A DNA stretch of 52,215 bases from Actinomycetes bacterium (lineage in GTDB: Bacteria > Actinomycetota > Acidimicrobiia > Acidimicrobiales > Ilumatobacteraceae). The stretch's first letter is position 1. Every line of letters begins with the position of its first letter. The notes under the pieces were generated by a model. The model had not been told where the DNA came from and made no database searches. It saw nothing but the letters and a program-made list of their open reading frames with translations. A program made the translations under genes and the position numbers. Shown here in pieces: positions 1-7,551 of this stretch. The stretch is taken from NCBI GenBank assembly GCA_025359865.1, contig JANYDH010000106.1, positions 1 through 52,215 of the forward strand, given 5' to 3'.

Positions 1-1
1 C

Positions 2-361
2 GCACACTGCCAAGCAGACCACCTGCTCCCATGGGGTCATCAAGGCCCAACCACATCCGGTAACGGCGGCCCAGCATGCGGGCATCACAACCGGTGGAAA
101 TCAACCGGGTACCGCACCTGGCACGACCCACAAGGCCACTGGCACCACTACCGGCCAGACGGAACCGAAATCGGCTCGCGCGCCGACCTCAACACCACCA
201 GCCCAATCACCCCCCAACACCCCAACGCGGACCCACAACCCCGCCGCCTGACGCCCGGCTGGCTCCGGAGCGGCCTGTCAACACGGGTTGATGTTGAACG
301 TAACGCGATCGACACCTTGGTGGGGACACACACCGGTGTCCATGCGTTGCGTGGGTTGTAG
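2..361 (+). CDS. HNH endonuclease, DUF222 (REP13E12-type) family, C-terminal part, 5' end outside window
   Basis: An open frame enters from the window edge and runs 119 codons to TAG at 359-361. It has no start codon inside the window. The first residues carry the HNH signature of the DUF222-HNH family: CQADHLLPWGHQGP followed by GNGGPACGHHNRWK, then a W-R/H-rich tail (YRTWHDPQGHWHHYRPDGTE). The His of ADH, the Asn of GNGG and the HH of GHHN would form the beta-beta-alpha metal site. These proteins are multicopy, repeat-like genes in actinomycetes and are thought to be nuclease or mobile-intron-like in origin; no specific role is established. The tail after the HNH motif (about 75 residues, ending HALRGL) is longer than usual and may have been altered by indels. 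Whether the whole gene is intact cannot be seen. Confidence 0.8.
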   Translation, partial: AHCQADHLLPWGHQGPTTSGNGGPACGHHNRWKSTGYRTWHDPQGHWHHYRPDGTEIGSRADLNTTSPITPQHPNADPQPRRLTPGWLRSGLSTRVDVERNAIDTLVGTHTGVHALRGL

Positions 362-452
362 GAGGAGCGCGTGGTTGCAGGCTTGCTGGTAGCCGCCTCT
401 CACCTTCGATTGCCAAATTGCTCGATGTGACATTTACGTCGTGACGCCGACT

Positions 453-480
453 TTGAAAGGTGCACCGCCCTTGGCACACT
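453..480 (+). promoter_or_regulatory. Possible promoter of the ABC exporter operon
   Basis: A TTGAAA box at 453-458 and a CACACT box at 475-480 are separated by 16 bp. The second box ends 7 nt before the ATG at 488, which would give a leaderless mRNA. No Shine-Dalgarno sequence is visible in front of that ATG. The -10 match is weak. Confidence 0.4.
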
Positions 481-487
481 AACGCCC

Positions 488-1426
488 ATGTCTGCCAGCA
501 TCGAGGCACAGGGACTCACCAAGCGTTTCGGTGAGGTGCATGCACTGGCCGGGCTCGACCTGTTTGCACCGGCCGGGAAAGTGACTGCCATCCTCGGTCC
601 CAATGGTGCAGGCAAGACCACGTTCGTCAAGGCGGTCGCCACGTTACTTCGACCCGACGCGGGCTCGCTCCACGTAGCTGGCATCGACGCCATTGCCCGT
701 CCCGACCTCGTTCGCCGTGTGATCGGGCTCGCCGGCCAGAACGCCGCAGTCGAGGCCGCGCTCACCGGGCGCGAGAACTTGGTGATGATCGCCCGGCTGT
801 TCGGTCACGACGGCAAGGCTGCGCGCGTTGCGGCCGCTGCGGTCCTTGACGAGATCAACCTCACTGCCGACGCTGATCGTCAGGTGAAGGGTTACTCGGG
901 TGGCATGCGCCGCCGGCTCGATCTCGGTGCCAGCCTGGTCGGTGCCCCGAAGATCCTGCTGCTCGACGAGCCCACCACCGGGCTCGATCCTCGGACTCGC
1001 ATGGACCTATGGGACTCGATCCGCAGCCTCGTGGCCAACGGCACCGATGTGCTGCTGACGACGCAGTACCTCGAGGAGGCCGATCAACTGGCCGACCACG
1101 TGGTCATCATCGATCACGGTCGGGTGATCGCCGACGGCACGTCGGCGGAACTGAAGAGCGGAGCCGGGCTCGACATGATCGAGGTGCGTGTCACCCATCT
1201 TGCCGACCTCGCTGCAGTCGCCGAGATCCTTGCCCCGCTCGGCACCGAGGTGCCGCACCTTGACGAACCTGCGCGTCGCGTCGCCGTGCCGGTCATCCAT
1301 GGCACCGCGCGCCTCAGCGATGCCGTGCAGATCATCGCCGAGCGAGGCATCGCCCTCGACGACATCGGTCTACGTCGCCCCACCCTCGACGAGGTCTTTC
1401 TCGCCCTCACCGGAGCTCACACATGA
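488..1426 (+). CDS. ABC transporter ATP-binding protein, DrrA type
   Basis: 312-residue nucleotide-binding subunit that would power export through the membrane partner encoded next. Walker A GPNGAGKTT lies at residues 37-45, the ABC signature is the SGGM motif followed by RRRLDLG, and Walker B is ILLLDEPTTGLDP. The roughly 90-residue C-terminal extension (HGTARLSDAVQII, then RRPTLDEVFLALTG) is typical of the DrrA/daunorubicin-resistance and ABC-2 family. The start at 488 is the first ATG in frame, and a possible promoter sits just upstream. The stop overlaps the permease start by four bases (ATGA), so translation is coupled. Substrate unknown: DrrAB-type pairs export drugs, lipids or polyketides, and no neighbour points to one of these. 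Confidence 0.92.
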   Translation: MSASIEAQGLTKRFGEVHALAGLDLFAPAGKVTAILGPNGAGKTTFVKAVATLLRPDAGSLHVAGIDAIARPDLVRRVIGLAGQNAAVEAALTGRENLVMIARLFGHDGKAARVAAAAVLDEINLTADADRQVKGYSGGMRRRLDLGASLVGAPKILLLDEPTTGLDPRTRMDLWDSIRSLVANGTDVLLTTQYLEEADQLADHVVIIDHGRVIADGTSAELKSGAGLDMIEVRVTHLADLAAVAEILAPLGTEVPHLDEPARRVAVPVIHGTARLSDAVQIIAERGIALDDIGLRRPTLDEVFLALTGAHT

Positions 1427-2247
1427 GCACGACCGTCACCTCGCCGACCCGTGCCCGAGTCGCGGCACCACTGCAGCCACCCACGGCGTGGGCAACGGCC
1501 ACCACGTACGCGGGGCGCACCATCAAGCAGTTCATCCGCACCCCGCAACTGCTGGTCGTCAACGCCGTCACGTCGGTGATGTTCCTGCTGATCTTCCGCT
1601 TCGTCTTCGGCGGCGCAATCCAGACCGGCCCCGTGCGCTACGTCGACTTCCTCATTCCTGCCCTCGCGGCAGTAAGCGGGTTGTTCGCCGGCGGCGCGGT
1701 CGGTGTGGCCGAAGATGCCGACAGCGGCCTGTTCGACCGGCTGCGATCACTGCCGGTGCCTCGCCCGGCGGTACTGCTCGGACGTTCGATGGCCGATACC
1801 GCACTCATCACGTGGGGCACGTTCATCACGCTGGTCGTCGGGTTCATCGTCGGCTTCCGCATTCACGGTGGCCTCCTTGGCGCACTTCTCGCACTCGGTC
1901 TGTGCGTGCTCTTTGCGGCGTCGTTCAGTTGGCTGCAGATCTTCCTCGGCCTCGTGTCGGGCACGGCGCAGGCAGCGCAGGGCATCTCGTTTTCGGTGTT
2001 CCCGCTGATCTTCGTGTCGAGCGCCTACGTGCCGGTCGAGTCGATGCCGGGGTGGCTGCAGCCCGTTGCCGAGAACCAACCGGTCACGGCGATGGTCGGT
2101 GCGGTACGAGCGCTCACCATCGGTGGCAACACCGAAGCACTGCTCGGCCACACGACCACGTGGTTCGTGATGCGAGCGCTGTTGTGGTCGGCGGTCCTGC
2201 TCGTGGTCTTCGCGACGCTGTCGACGCGCAAGTTCACCAGGCTCTGA
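1423..2247 (+). CDS. ABC-2 type transporter permease, DrrB type
   Basis: 274-residue integral membrane partner of the upstream ATPase. About six hydrophobic segments are visible after a roughly 40-residue cytoplasmic N-terminus, in the ABC-2 pattern: LLVVNAVTSVMFLLIFRFVF is the first, then a segment around FLIPALAAVSGLFAGG, and further segments to ALLWSAVLLVVFATL near the C-terminus. The motif SSAYVPVESMPGWLQPVAENQ before the last segment is the conserved ABC-2/DrrB loop where the NPVS/NP-type motif usually lies. It overlaps the ATPase stop by ATGA and converges on the hydrolase gene 29 bp downstream. Substrate unknown. Confidence 0.9.
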   Translation: MSTTVTSPTRARVAAPLQPPTAWATATTYAGRTIKQFIRTPQLLVVNAVTSVMFLLIFRFVFGGAIQTGPVRYVDFLIPALAAVSGLFAGGAVGVAEDADSGLFDRLRSLPVPRPAVLLGRSMADTALITWGTFITLVVGFIVGFRIHGGLLGALLALGLCVLFAASFSWLQIFLGLVSGTAQAAQGISFSVFPLIFVSSAYVPVESMPGWLQPVAENQPVTAMVGAVRALTIGGNTEALLGHTTTWFVMRALLWSAVLLVVFATLSTRKFTRL

Positions 2248-2276
2248 ATGCAGCAATCCGCTGGAGAGCCCGGCCG

Positions 2277-2987
2277 TCACGAGCGGCTGGTGATCCACTC
2301 CACCGAGTCGTCGAGCAGCCTCTGGAACAGGGCCGGACGTTCGAGGTTGACGTAGTGGCCGCATTCCTCAACGTTGTGGAATCGGCGATCGGGTCCGACT
2401 GTCAGAGCCTTGGTCGCCGCAGGCGGCGGTGTGAGATCCTGATCACCGCTGATCACGACCAACCGGCGACTCAACTTCGATGCGATGTCGGTGAGGTCGC
2501 GCCGGTTGTGGAATGCCCGTACCCCACGAACCACATCGGCCACGTCGTGCTCCAACGCCATCCGGCGGGCAGCGGCGACCACTTCGGCCGAGGCGCTCCT
2601 GCCGAACAACGGCTGCCAGTACTTCGTCCACGCAGCGTCCATCCCCTGGGTCTCGAGCATGCGGATCGCGGCGTCGCGAAACACAGGGTCTGCGCGCACC
2701 CCGGCTTTGGCACCGATCAGGACGATTCCAGCGACCTGATCGGGCGCTGCCACGGCAATCTCCAGCGCGCATGATCCGCCGATCGAGCAGCCAACCGCGA
2801 TGAACGGTTCCGTGCCGACCAGGTCGAGCACCCCCTTGGCCCACTCCTGCAGTGTCTCGCCAAACCCGTACAGCGTGGGCGCAAATGCCGGTTGCGTCTC
2901 GCGGTCGACCTCGGCGTGCCACATCTGGCCACCGAACGGCAGTGCGTGGAGGAAGACCAATCGCACCTCACCATGGTATGCGAACAC
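2277..2987 (-). CDS. Alpha/beta-fold hydrolase
   Basis: 236-residue soluble protein of the alpha/beta-hydrolase superfamily. The nucleophile elbow is GCSIGG with Ser68. The acid is in SGDQD (Asp182 or Asp184) and the catalytic His is His211 in ECGHYVNLERP, so the triad is complete. The oxyanion-side motif HALPFGG near residue 14 is normal. The size is near that of small esterases, lactonases and 3-oxoadipate enol-lactonase-like members. The gene has no obvious operon partner; a cupin gene lies upstream on the same strand, behind a strong hairpin. Substrate cannot be told. Confidence 0.85.
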   Translation of the reverse strand: MFAYHGEVRLVFLHALPFGGQMWHAEVDRETQPAFAPTLYGFGETLQEWAKGVLDLVGTEPFIAVGCSIGGSCALEIAVAAPDQVAGIVLIGAKAGVRADPVFRDAAIRMLETQGMDAAWTKYWQPLFGRSASAEVVAAARRMALEHDVADVVRGVRAFHNRRDLTDIASKLSRRLVVISGDQDLTPPPAATKALTVGPDRRFHNVEECGHYVNLERPALFQRLLDDSVEWITSRS

Positions 2988-3012
2988 GCATGATCGTTGG
3001 CCCCGGCGCTTC

Positions 3013-3051
3013 TTGGTCGTGAGATGTTGCTCAACAACATCTCACAACCAA
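3013..3051 (-). terminator. Strong hairpin between cupin and hydrolase genes
   Basis: An inverted repeat has two 11-bp perfect arms (GTGAGATGTTG / CAACATCTCAC) around a 5-nt loop, extended by a further 5-bp pair (TTGGT / ACCAA) after one mismatch. It lies 34 bp after the cupin stop and 25 bp before the hydrolase start, both on the minus strand. No T-run follows, so it may be a factor-dependent terminator, an mRNA processing site, or a palindromic operator for the hydrolase. Confidence 0.55.
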
Positions 3052-3085
3052 AGCTCCCGGTAGGGGCGTGGTAAGGGTGCGGTAC

Positions 3086-3469
3086 TCAAGCGACGCCGAG
3101 CTTGCGGGCCATGTGTTGCATGACCTCGAGGTGTTCGTGCTGCGGGCTGAAGAGGATGACCTCAGCGTCATTTTCGACGCGAACCGTGTGGCCGGCGGGC
3201 CAGTGGAAGACGTCGCCCCCCGCGCAGTGGTCAGCAGAGCCGTCTGCATACGTGACGACAAGGTCGCCGGAAATCATGTAGCCCCAGTGAGGAGCCTGGC
3301 AGCGGTCGCCCGGCAAACCCTCCAGCAGCGGGGTGATGTCGGTGCCGGCTCCGAGGCTGAAGTACTCGGCGCCGATGACGCCGGAGGCGGTCCCGAAGTC
3401 AGACAGTTGGCGCGCCTTTGCGCCCGGCACGTCGAGCTTCACGGGAATCTGGTCCTTGGGAATACGCAT
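3086..3469 (-). CDS. Cupin domain-containing protein
   Basis: 127-residue single-domain cupin. Cupin motif 1 is around HWGYMISGDLVVTYADG and motif 2 around GGDVFHWPAGHTVRVE, with His residues placed for metal binding. The N-terminus (PVKLDVPGAKARQLSDFG) and the C-terminal helix (HLEVMQHMARKLGV) are typical of small actinobacterial cupins of unknown role. The ATG at 3469 is the first in frame, and a 7-bp tandem repeat lies directly upstream of it. Ligand or reaction unknown. Confidence 0.8.
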   Translation of the reverse strand: MRIPKDQIPVKLDVPGAKARQLSDFGTASGVIGAEYFSLGAGTDITPLLEGLPGDRCQAPHWGYMISGDLVVTYADGSADHCAGGDVFHWPAGHTVRVENDAEVILFSPQHEHLEVMQHMARKLGVA

Positions 3470-3485
3470 GATGGATGTCCGTTTC

Positions 3486-3534
3486 TGATGGTTGATGGTT
3501 GATGGTTGATGGTTGATGGTTGATGGTTGATGGC
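3486..3534. repeat. Heptamer tandem repeat (TGATGGT)6 plus one variant unit
   Basis: Six perfect TGATGGT units followed by TGATGGC. The array begins 17 bp upstream of the cupin start (minus strand) and ends 26 bp from the stop of the TIGR03086-type gene, so it lies in the cupin 5' region. Copy-number change could alter cupin expression by spacing. It is far too short and unspaced for CRISPR. Confidence 0.9.
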
Positions 3535-3559
3535 TGGGTTCGTGAGGCGATCGAGAACT

Positions 3560-4117
3560 TCAGACGTTTCGGCCGCTGAAGGCCACGAGACGCTCGAGCA
3601 GCGTGGCTTCAGCGGGTGCCGTTGCGGCCTCCTTGAACGTCTCTCCGTCACGCATCTCGGGGGCAATGGCGACGCGTGCGAACGCGTCGACCGCCTCGAC
3701 CAGTTCGGCTGGCGGAGTCCATTCCTGCCCGGTGGCCTGAGCTAGGTCCCACCCATGGATCAGGCCGTCGAAGGCCACGAATCGAGCAAAGGTGTCGCCG
3801 GAGACTTCGCCGAACGGGCTGGGGATCACCCTGTCGAGGGCCCCGGGCGACTGTGCGGCGTTCAGGAGGTCATTCATTGCCGTACTGAACTCAGCGGCCG
3901 GGACCCAGCCGTAGACCGCTGGCGCCGCCACCGTGGGAGGGGTCTCGCCGCGAAACAGTGGAGCGAAGGACCCGCCGACGACGATCATGTGATCGATCAC
4001 GTCATGCACGCTGAACTTCGCGCAGGGCGTGGGCCCTTCCAATTGCGCGTACCAAATCCGGTCGACGACTTCGGTGAGTGCCGGGACGATGTACGAGAGT
4101 TGCTCGATAGGTGTCAT
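3560..4117 (-). CDS. TIGR03086-type / mycothiol-dependent maleylpyruvate isomerase-like metal-binding protein
   Basis: 185 residues. The N-terminus reads TPIEQLSYIVPALTEVVDRI, followed by CAKFSVHDVIDHMIVVG, which is the conserved WDVRDLxxHxxG-type helix of the DinB/MDMPI fold with a metal-ligand His. FVAFDGLIHGWDLAQATGQ carries the second and third metal-ligand positions. These proteins form a four-helix DinB-like domain; some use mycothiol, but most TIGR03086 members have no assigned reaction. I chose the ATG at 4117 because AAAGGAAC precedes it by a few bases; the open frame continues upstream but lies opposite the divergent gene. It is divergent from the large TPR-type gene. Confidence 0.75.
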   Translation of the reverse strand: MTPIEQLSYIVPALTEVVDRIWYAQLEGPTPCAKFSVHDVIDHMIVVGGSFAPLFRGETPPTVAAPAVYGWVPAAEFSTAMNDLLNAAQSPGALDRVIPSPFGEVSGDTFARFVAFDGLIHGWDLAQATGQEWTPPAELVEAVDAFARVAIAPEMRDGETFKEAATAPAEATLLERLVAFSGRNV

Positions 4118-4192
4118 GGTCGGTTCCTTTCGACGGCCAGGCCCGCATGGGCCCGTGTGCGGTGTGTCGTTGTCGACAGTCGTCCCGAAGGC

Positions 4193-4209
4193 GTGACAAT
4201 CGGTGTCAC
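4193..4209. promoter_or_regulatory. Palindromic operator-like site
   Basis: Perfect dyad GTGACA-N5-TGTCAC in the 180-bp divergent region between the TIGR03086-type gene (start 4117, minus) and the TPR gene (start 4298, plus). Position and symmetry suit a dimeric repressor or activator of one or both genes. A separate TGTCGACA palindrome lies at 4171-4178. The regulator is unknown. Confidence 0.5.
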
Positions 4210-4297
4210 AATGCAACAATGCAGTAATGCCAGTCCGGTTCCAACGAGTAAGCCGAACACGGACCCCACGGAGCCCACAGTCGACGGGGTTGGAGCG

Positions 4298-6388
4298 ATG
4301 AGCGATCCTGATCAACTCGGTGATGCTCGGGCTGCTGTCGACAGGGGTGAGTGGCGCCTGGCGCTCGACCTCCTGGCCGCGAGCGGGTTGGCGGCGTCGT
4401 CTGGAGCCGGGTTCGAGTTGCGCGCCCAGGCTGCCTACGGCAACGGGGACTACGAGGGTGCGGTATCTGCGTGGGAGGATCTCTACGGCCTTCGAGTCGG
4501 CGATGACGACAGGGTCGAGGCGGCGCGTGCCGCTGCCATGCTGGCCATGTTCTTGTTGATCGACACCGGGTTGATGGCACCAGTGCGTGGCTGGCTCCGG
4601 CGCGCCGAAGCGCTCCTGGTAGGGATGCCCGAGACGCCACCGCATGCGCTGATCGCGATGGTACGAACATACGAACGCTTCATCTCCGGCGACATGCACG
4701 CCGTTTCCGAGCAGGCGGCGAGGGCCATTGACCTCGGTGTGCGGTTCGGCGTGACCCCGGCGATGGTGCTCGGCCGGGTTGCTCTCGCTCGCCTCACGTT
4801 GCTGGATGGTCGCTTCGAGGAGGGACTCGGACAACTCGATGAGATCGCTGCGCTCCTCATGTCCGGCGAGGTCGACCCGTTGACGACAGGGATGATGTAC
4901 TGCGAGCTGATCTGTGCGGCGCAGGGGCTCGCGCTCCATGACCGGGCGGTCGAGTGGACCGACATGATGGAACGCTGGCGGCACGGCGCGGCATTCGGTG
5001 GAATCAACGGGCGTTGTCGGGTCCATCGCGCCGAACTCCTCAGGGTGTCGGGCCCGTGTGATCGCGCTGAAGAGGAGGCGCTGCTCGCTTGTGAGGAGCT
5101 CCGTCCATGGATGCGCCGCGAGTTTGGGTGGCCGCTGGTCGAACTCGGCAACATCCGTCTCCGTAAGGGCGACCTCGCAGGGGCGGAGGAGGCATACGTT
5201 GCCGCGCACGCGCGGGCCTGGTCGGCTCAACCCGGGTTGGCGTTGCTGCGGCTGGCTCAGGGCGATGTGCCAGCTGCCTCGGCGCTGATCGCTGATGCCA
5301 TCACCCACCCTGATGACCTGCCGTGGAAGCAACGCCCTCCGTTCGGAGACCTGCGTCTGGCACCACTGCTCGAGGCCCAGGCGGAGATCGCCGCTGCGGC
5401 CGGCGACGCGGTAACGGCGCGCCGATCAGCAGATGCGCTGGACCGCATCGCAGACCGCTACCCCAGCCCTTCGCTGCGTGCCGGAGCGCTGCTCGCCGAG
5501 GCCAGGGCCAGATTGCTTGCTCATGATCTGGTGGGCGCCAAGTCCTCGGCAATTGCGGCGATGGTGTCGTGGGTTGATCTTGGCGCGCCATTCGATGCCG
5601 CTGTTGCCCGCACGGTGTTGGCCGAGGTGCGGCGACGTGACGGGAACGTCGACGGCTCCAAATTGGAGTGGCAGGCGGCGCGCAGTGCGTTCGAATCCTT
5701 CGGGGCTAGGGGCTGGGTGGATCGCTGCGACGCGATCCTTGAAGGCGGTGATCTTCGAGTTGCGCTGCCAGCGCCGATCGCCTTCTCGGAGGGCGTCTTT
5801 CGTCGCGAGGGCGACACGCGAGTCGTTCGCCTCGGCGGCCATGCCACCGTCATCCACGACCTCAAGGGCCTGCGCTACATCGAGCGGCTGCTTGCCGAAC
5901 CTGGCCGTGAGTTTCACGTGCTCGATCTGGTCGCGGTAGAGAACGGATCACTTCCCACGATTTCCCGGTCCAGCGATGGCCGGGGTGACGATGGCCGGGG
6001 TGACGACGGGCGGTTGGCGGCCGGAGGCCTGCCCGTGCTCGATGAGCGTGCGCGTGAGGCGTACCGGCGGCGCCTGTCGGAGGTCGATGAAGACATCGAA
6101 GAGGCGACGGCAATGAATGACATCGCGCGACGCGAGTTGGCCGAACGGGACCGGGAGTATCTGATCGCTGAGTTGCGCGGTGCGGTGGGTCTTGGCGGCA
6201 GCCATCGGTCGACCGGTGGAAGCGGCGAACGGGCGCGCACGGCGGTGACACGCTCGCTGCGGTATGCACTCGCCCGGTTGGCCGAGCATCACCCGGTGGC
6301 CGCGTCGCACCTCGAACAGCGGGTGCAGACCGGGACCTACTGCAGCTATGCCCCGGACTCGCTCGCGCCGATCGATTGGCGCAGTTGA
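4298..6388 (+). CDS. Large tetratricopeptide-type protein with actinobacterial C-terminal module
   Basis: 696 residues. Most of the protein is Ala/Leu/Arg-rich helix pairs resembling degenerate TPR units (for example LDLLAASGLAAS, AGAEEAYVAAHARA). Near residue 530 comes a conserved module, LGGHATVIHDLKGLRYIERL followed by LLAEPGREFHVLDL. The end is an acidic coiled-coil segment and a tail SLRYALARLAEHHPVAASHL...GTYCSYAPD. The same C-terminal arrangement ends many actinobacterial AAA-ATPase/TPR signalling proteins; no DNA-binding or ATPase domain is seen here. A DGRGD tandem (15-bp repeat, 5970-6003) lies in the linker before the coiled coil. ATG 4298 follows GGAG by 2 nt; an ATG at 4211 is an alternative. 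The longer open frame upstream overlaps the divergent gene and was not used. Role unknown, perhaps a signalling scaffold. Confidence 0.7.
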   Translation: MSDPDQLGDARAAVDRGEWRLALDLLAASGLAASSGAGFELRAQAAYGNGDYEGAVSAWEDLYGLRVGDDDRVEAARAAAMLAMFLLIDTGLMAPVRGWLRRAEALLVGMPETPPHALIAMVRTYERFISGDMHAVSEQAARAIDLGVRFGVTPAMVLGRVALARLTLLDGRFEEGLGQLDEIAALLMSGEVDPLTTGMMYCELICAAQGLALHDRAVEWTDMMERWRHGAAFGGINGRCRVHRAELLRVSGPCDRAEEEALLACEELRPWMRREFGWPLVELGNIRLRKGDLAGAEEAYVAAHARAWSAQPGLALLRLAQGDVPAASALIADAITHPDDLPWKQRPPFGDLRLAPLLEAQAEIAAAAGDAVTARRSADALDRIADRYPSPSLRAGALLAEARARLLAHDLVGAKSSAIAAMVSWVDLGAPFDAAVARTVLAEVRRRDGNVDGSKLEWQAARSAFESFGARGWVDRCDAILEGGDLRVALPAPIAFSEGVFRREGDTRVVRLGGHATVIHDLKGLRYIERLLAEPGREFHVLDLVAVENGSLPTISRSSDGRGDDGRGDDGRLAAGGLPVLDERAREAYRRRLSEVDEDIEEATAMNDIARRELAERDREYLIAELRGAVGLGGSHRSTGGSGERARTAVTRSLRYALARLAEHHPVAASHLEQRVQTGTYCSYAPDSLAPIDWRS

Positions 6389-6466
6389 CTGCAACCCAGT
6401 GCGCGAATAAGTGTCATCCGACGTCGTATCTGAGATGCGGTAGCGGCCAGCGGGTACGGTCGTGGG

Positions 6467-7447
6467 ATGCGCGCTGTCGTCTGTAGGTCGTTCGGTCCAC
6501 CGGAGTCACTCGTTGTCGATGAGGTATCCGATCCGGTCGCCGGTGCGGGTCAGGTGCTGATCGACGTTGCGGCGTCATCGGTGACGTTTCCCGATGTGTT
6601 GATGATCCAAGACCTCTACCAATTCAAGCCGGGGCTGCCGTTCACCCCGGGCACTGAAGTATCCGGCACCATCGTCGCGCTCGGCGAGGGAGTCACCGGG
6701 CTCCGTATCGGCGACCGAGTTCTGGCTGGGGTCGGCTCAGGGGCGATGGCCGAGCAGGTGGTCGTCCCCGCTGGTGCAGTGGTCGTGCTGCCCGATGGAG
6801 TCGACATGCTCGACGCCCCCGGTTTCCTGTACGCGTACGGCACTTCGCATCACGCATTGAAGGATCGAGCGCTCCTGCGCGAGGGCGAAACGCTGGTGGT
6901 GCTCGGCGCTGCTGGCGGTGTCGGTCTGGCGGCAGTCGAGTTGGGTGCATTGGCAGGGGCCCGTGTCATTGCGGCTGCATCGAGCGACGAGCGGTTGGCG
7001 CTGTGCCAGGAGCACGGAGCCGCTGCGACCATCAACTATGCGACGCACGACCTGAAGACAGCGATCCGCGAGCTCACCGATGGCCGCGGAGCCGACGTCG
7101 TCTATGACGCGGTCGGAGGCACGTACTCGGAACCAGCGTTACGGTCCACCGCATGGAACGGACGTTTCTTGGTCATCGGCTTCGCCGCCGGTGACATCCC
7201 CAGGATCCCGCTGAACCTGCCGCTGTTGAAAGGATGCTCGGTGGTCGGCGTCTTCTACGGTGCATTCACGGCTCGCGAACCCGCTCGCCAACGTGAGAAC
7301 GTGACCGAGCTGTTGAACTGGTGGGGCGAGGGCAAGCTCCGCCCGCATGTGTCGGCGACCTATCCGCTCGAACGCGCCGGTGAGGCATTGCGGGCGCTCG
7401 CTGACCGCAAGGTCGTCGGCAAGGTCGTCGTCACGATCGACCGCTGA
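6467..7447 (+). CDS. NADPH:quinone oxidoreductase family (zinc-independent MDR)
   Basis: 326-residue medium-chain dehydrogenase/reductase. The N-terminal catalytic domain contains FTPGTEVSGTIVALGEGV; the nucleotide-binding Rossmann motif is VLGAAGGVGLAAVELG near residues 144-160. ATINY and GRGADVVYDAVGG are the usual quinone-reductase signatures. The Cys/His zinc ligands of alcohol dehydrogenases are missing, as expected for the QOR class. Likely reduces quinones or enones with NADPH. A TACGGT box at 6455-6460 lies 6 nt before the ATG, hinting at a leaderless transcript. Convergent with the photolyase gene. Confidence 0.88.
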   Translation: MRAVVCRSFGPPESLVVDEVSDPVAGAGQVLIDVAASSVTFPDVLMIQDLYQFKPGLPFTPGTEVSGTIVALGEGVTGLRIGDRVLAGVGSGAMAEQVVVPAGAVVVLPDGVDMLDAPGFLYAYGTSHHALKDRALLREGETLVVLGAAGGVGLAAVELGALAGARVIAAASSDERLALCQEHGAAATINYATHDLKTAIRELTDGRGADVVYDAVGGTYSEPALRSTAWNGRFLVIGFAAGDIPRIPLNLPLLKGCSVVGVFYGAFTAREPARQRENVTELLNWWGEGKLRPHVSATYPLERAGEALRALADRKVVGKVVVTIDR

Positions 7448-7551
7448 ACACTGCGGTCGTCTGTGGTCGTCCGCGGTCGGTGGGGTCCACGACTACTCGA
7501 CTCATCGCTCAGCACTGCACCATGACCCAACTTCATCGGACAGTCCTGCCG

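Noticed and set aside
1188-2774. 528-codon plus-strand frame covering the end of the ABC ATPase, the permease and the hydrolase
   Set aside because: Shadow of three recognised genes in other frames; Arg/Pro/His-rich translation with no family match.
3486-3534. CRISPR array
   Set aside because: Contiguous 7-bp units with no spacers and no cas gene in the window.
3560-5332. 590-codon version of the TIGR03086-type gene
   Set aside because: The upstream extension lies opposite the TPR gene; the domain and a Shine-Dalgarno support the start at 4117.
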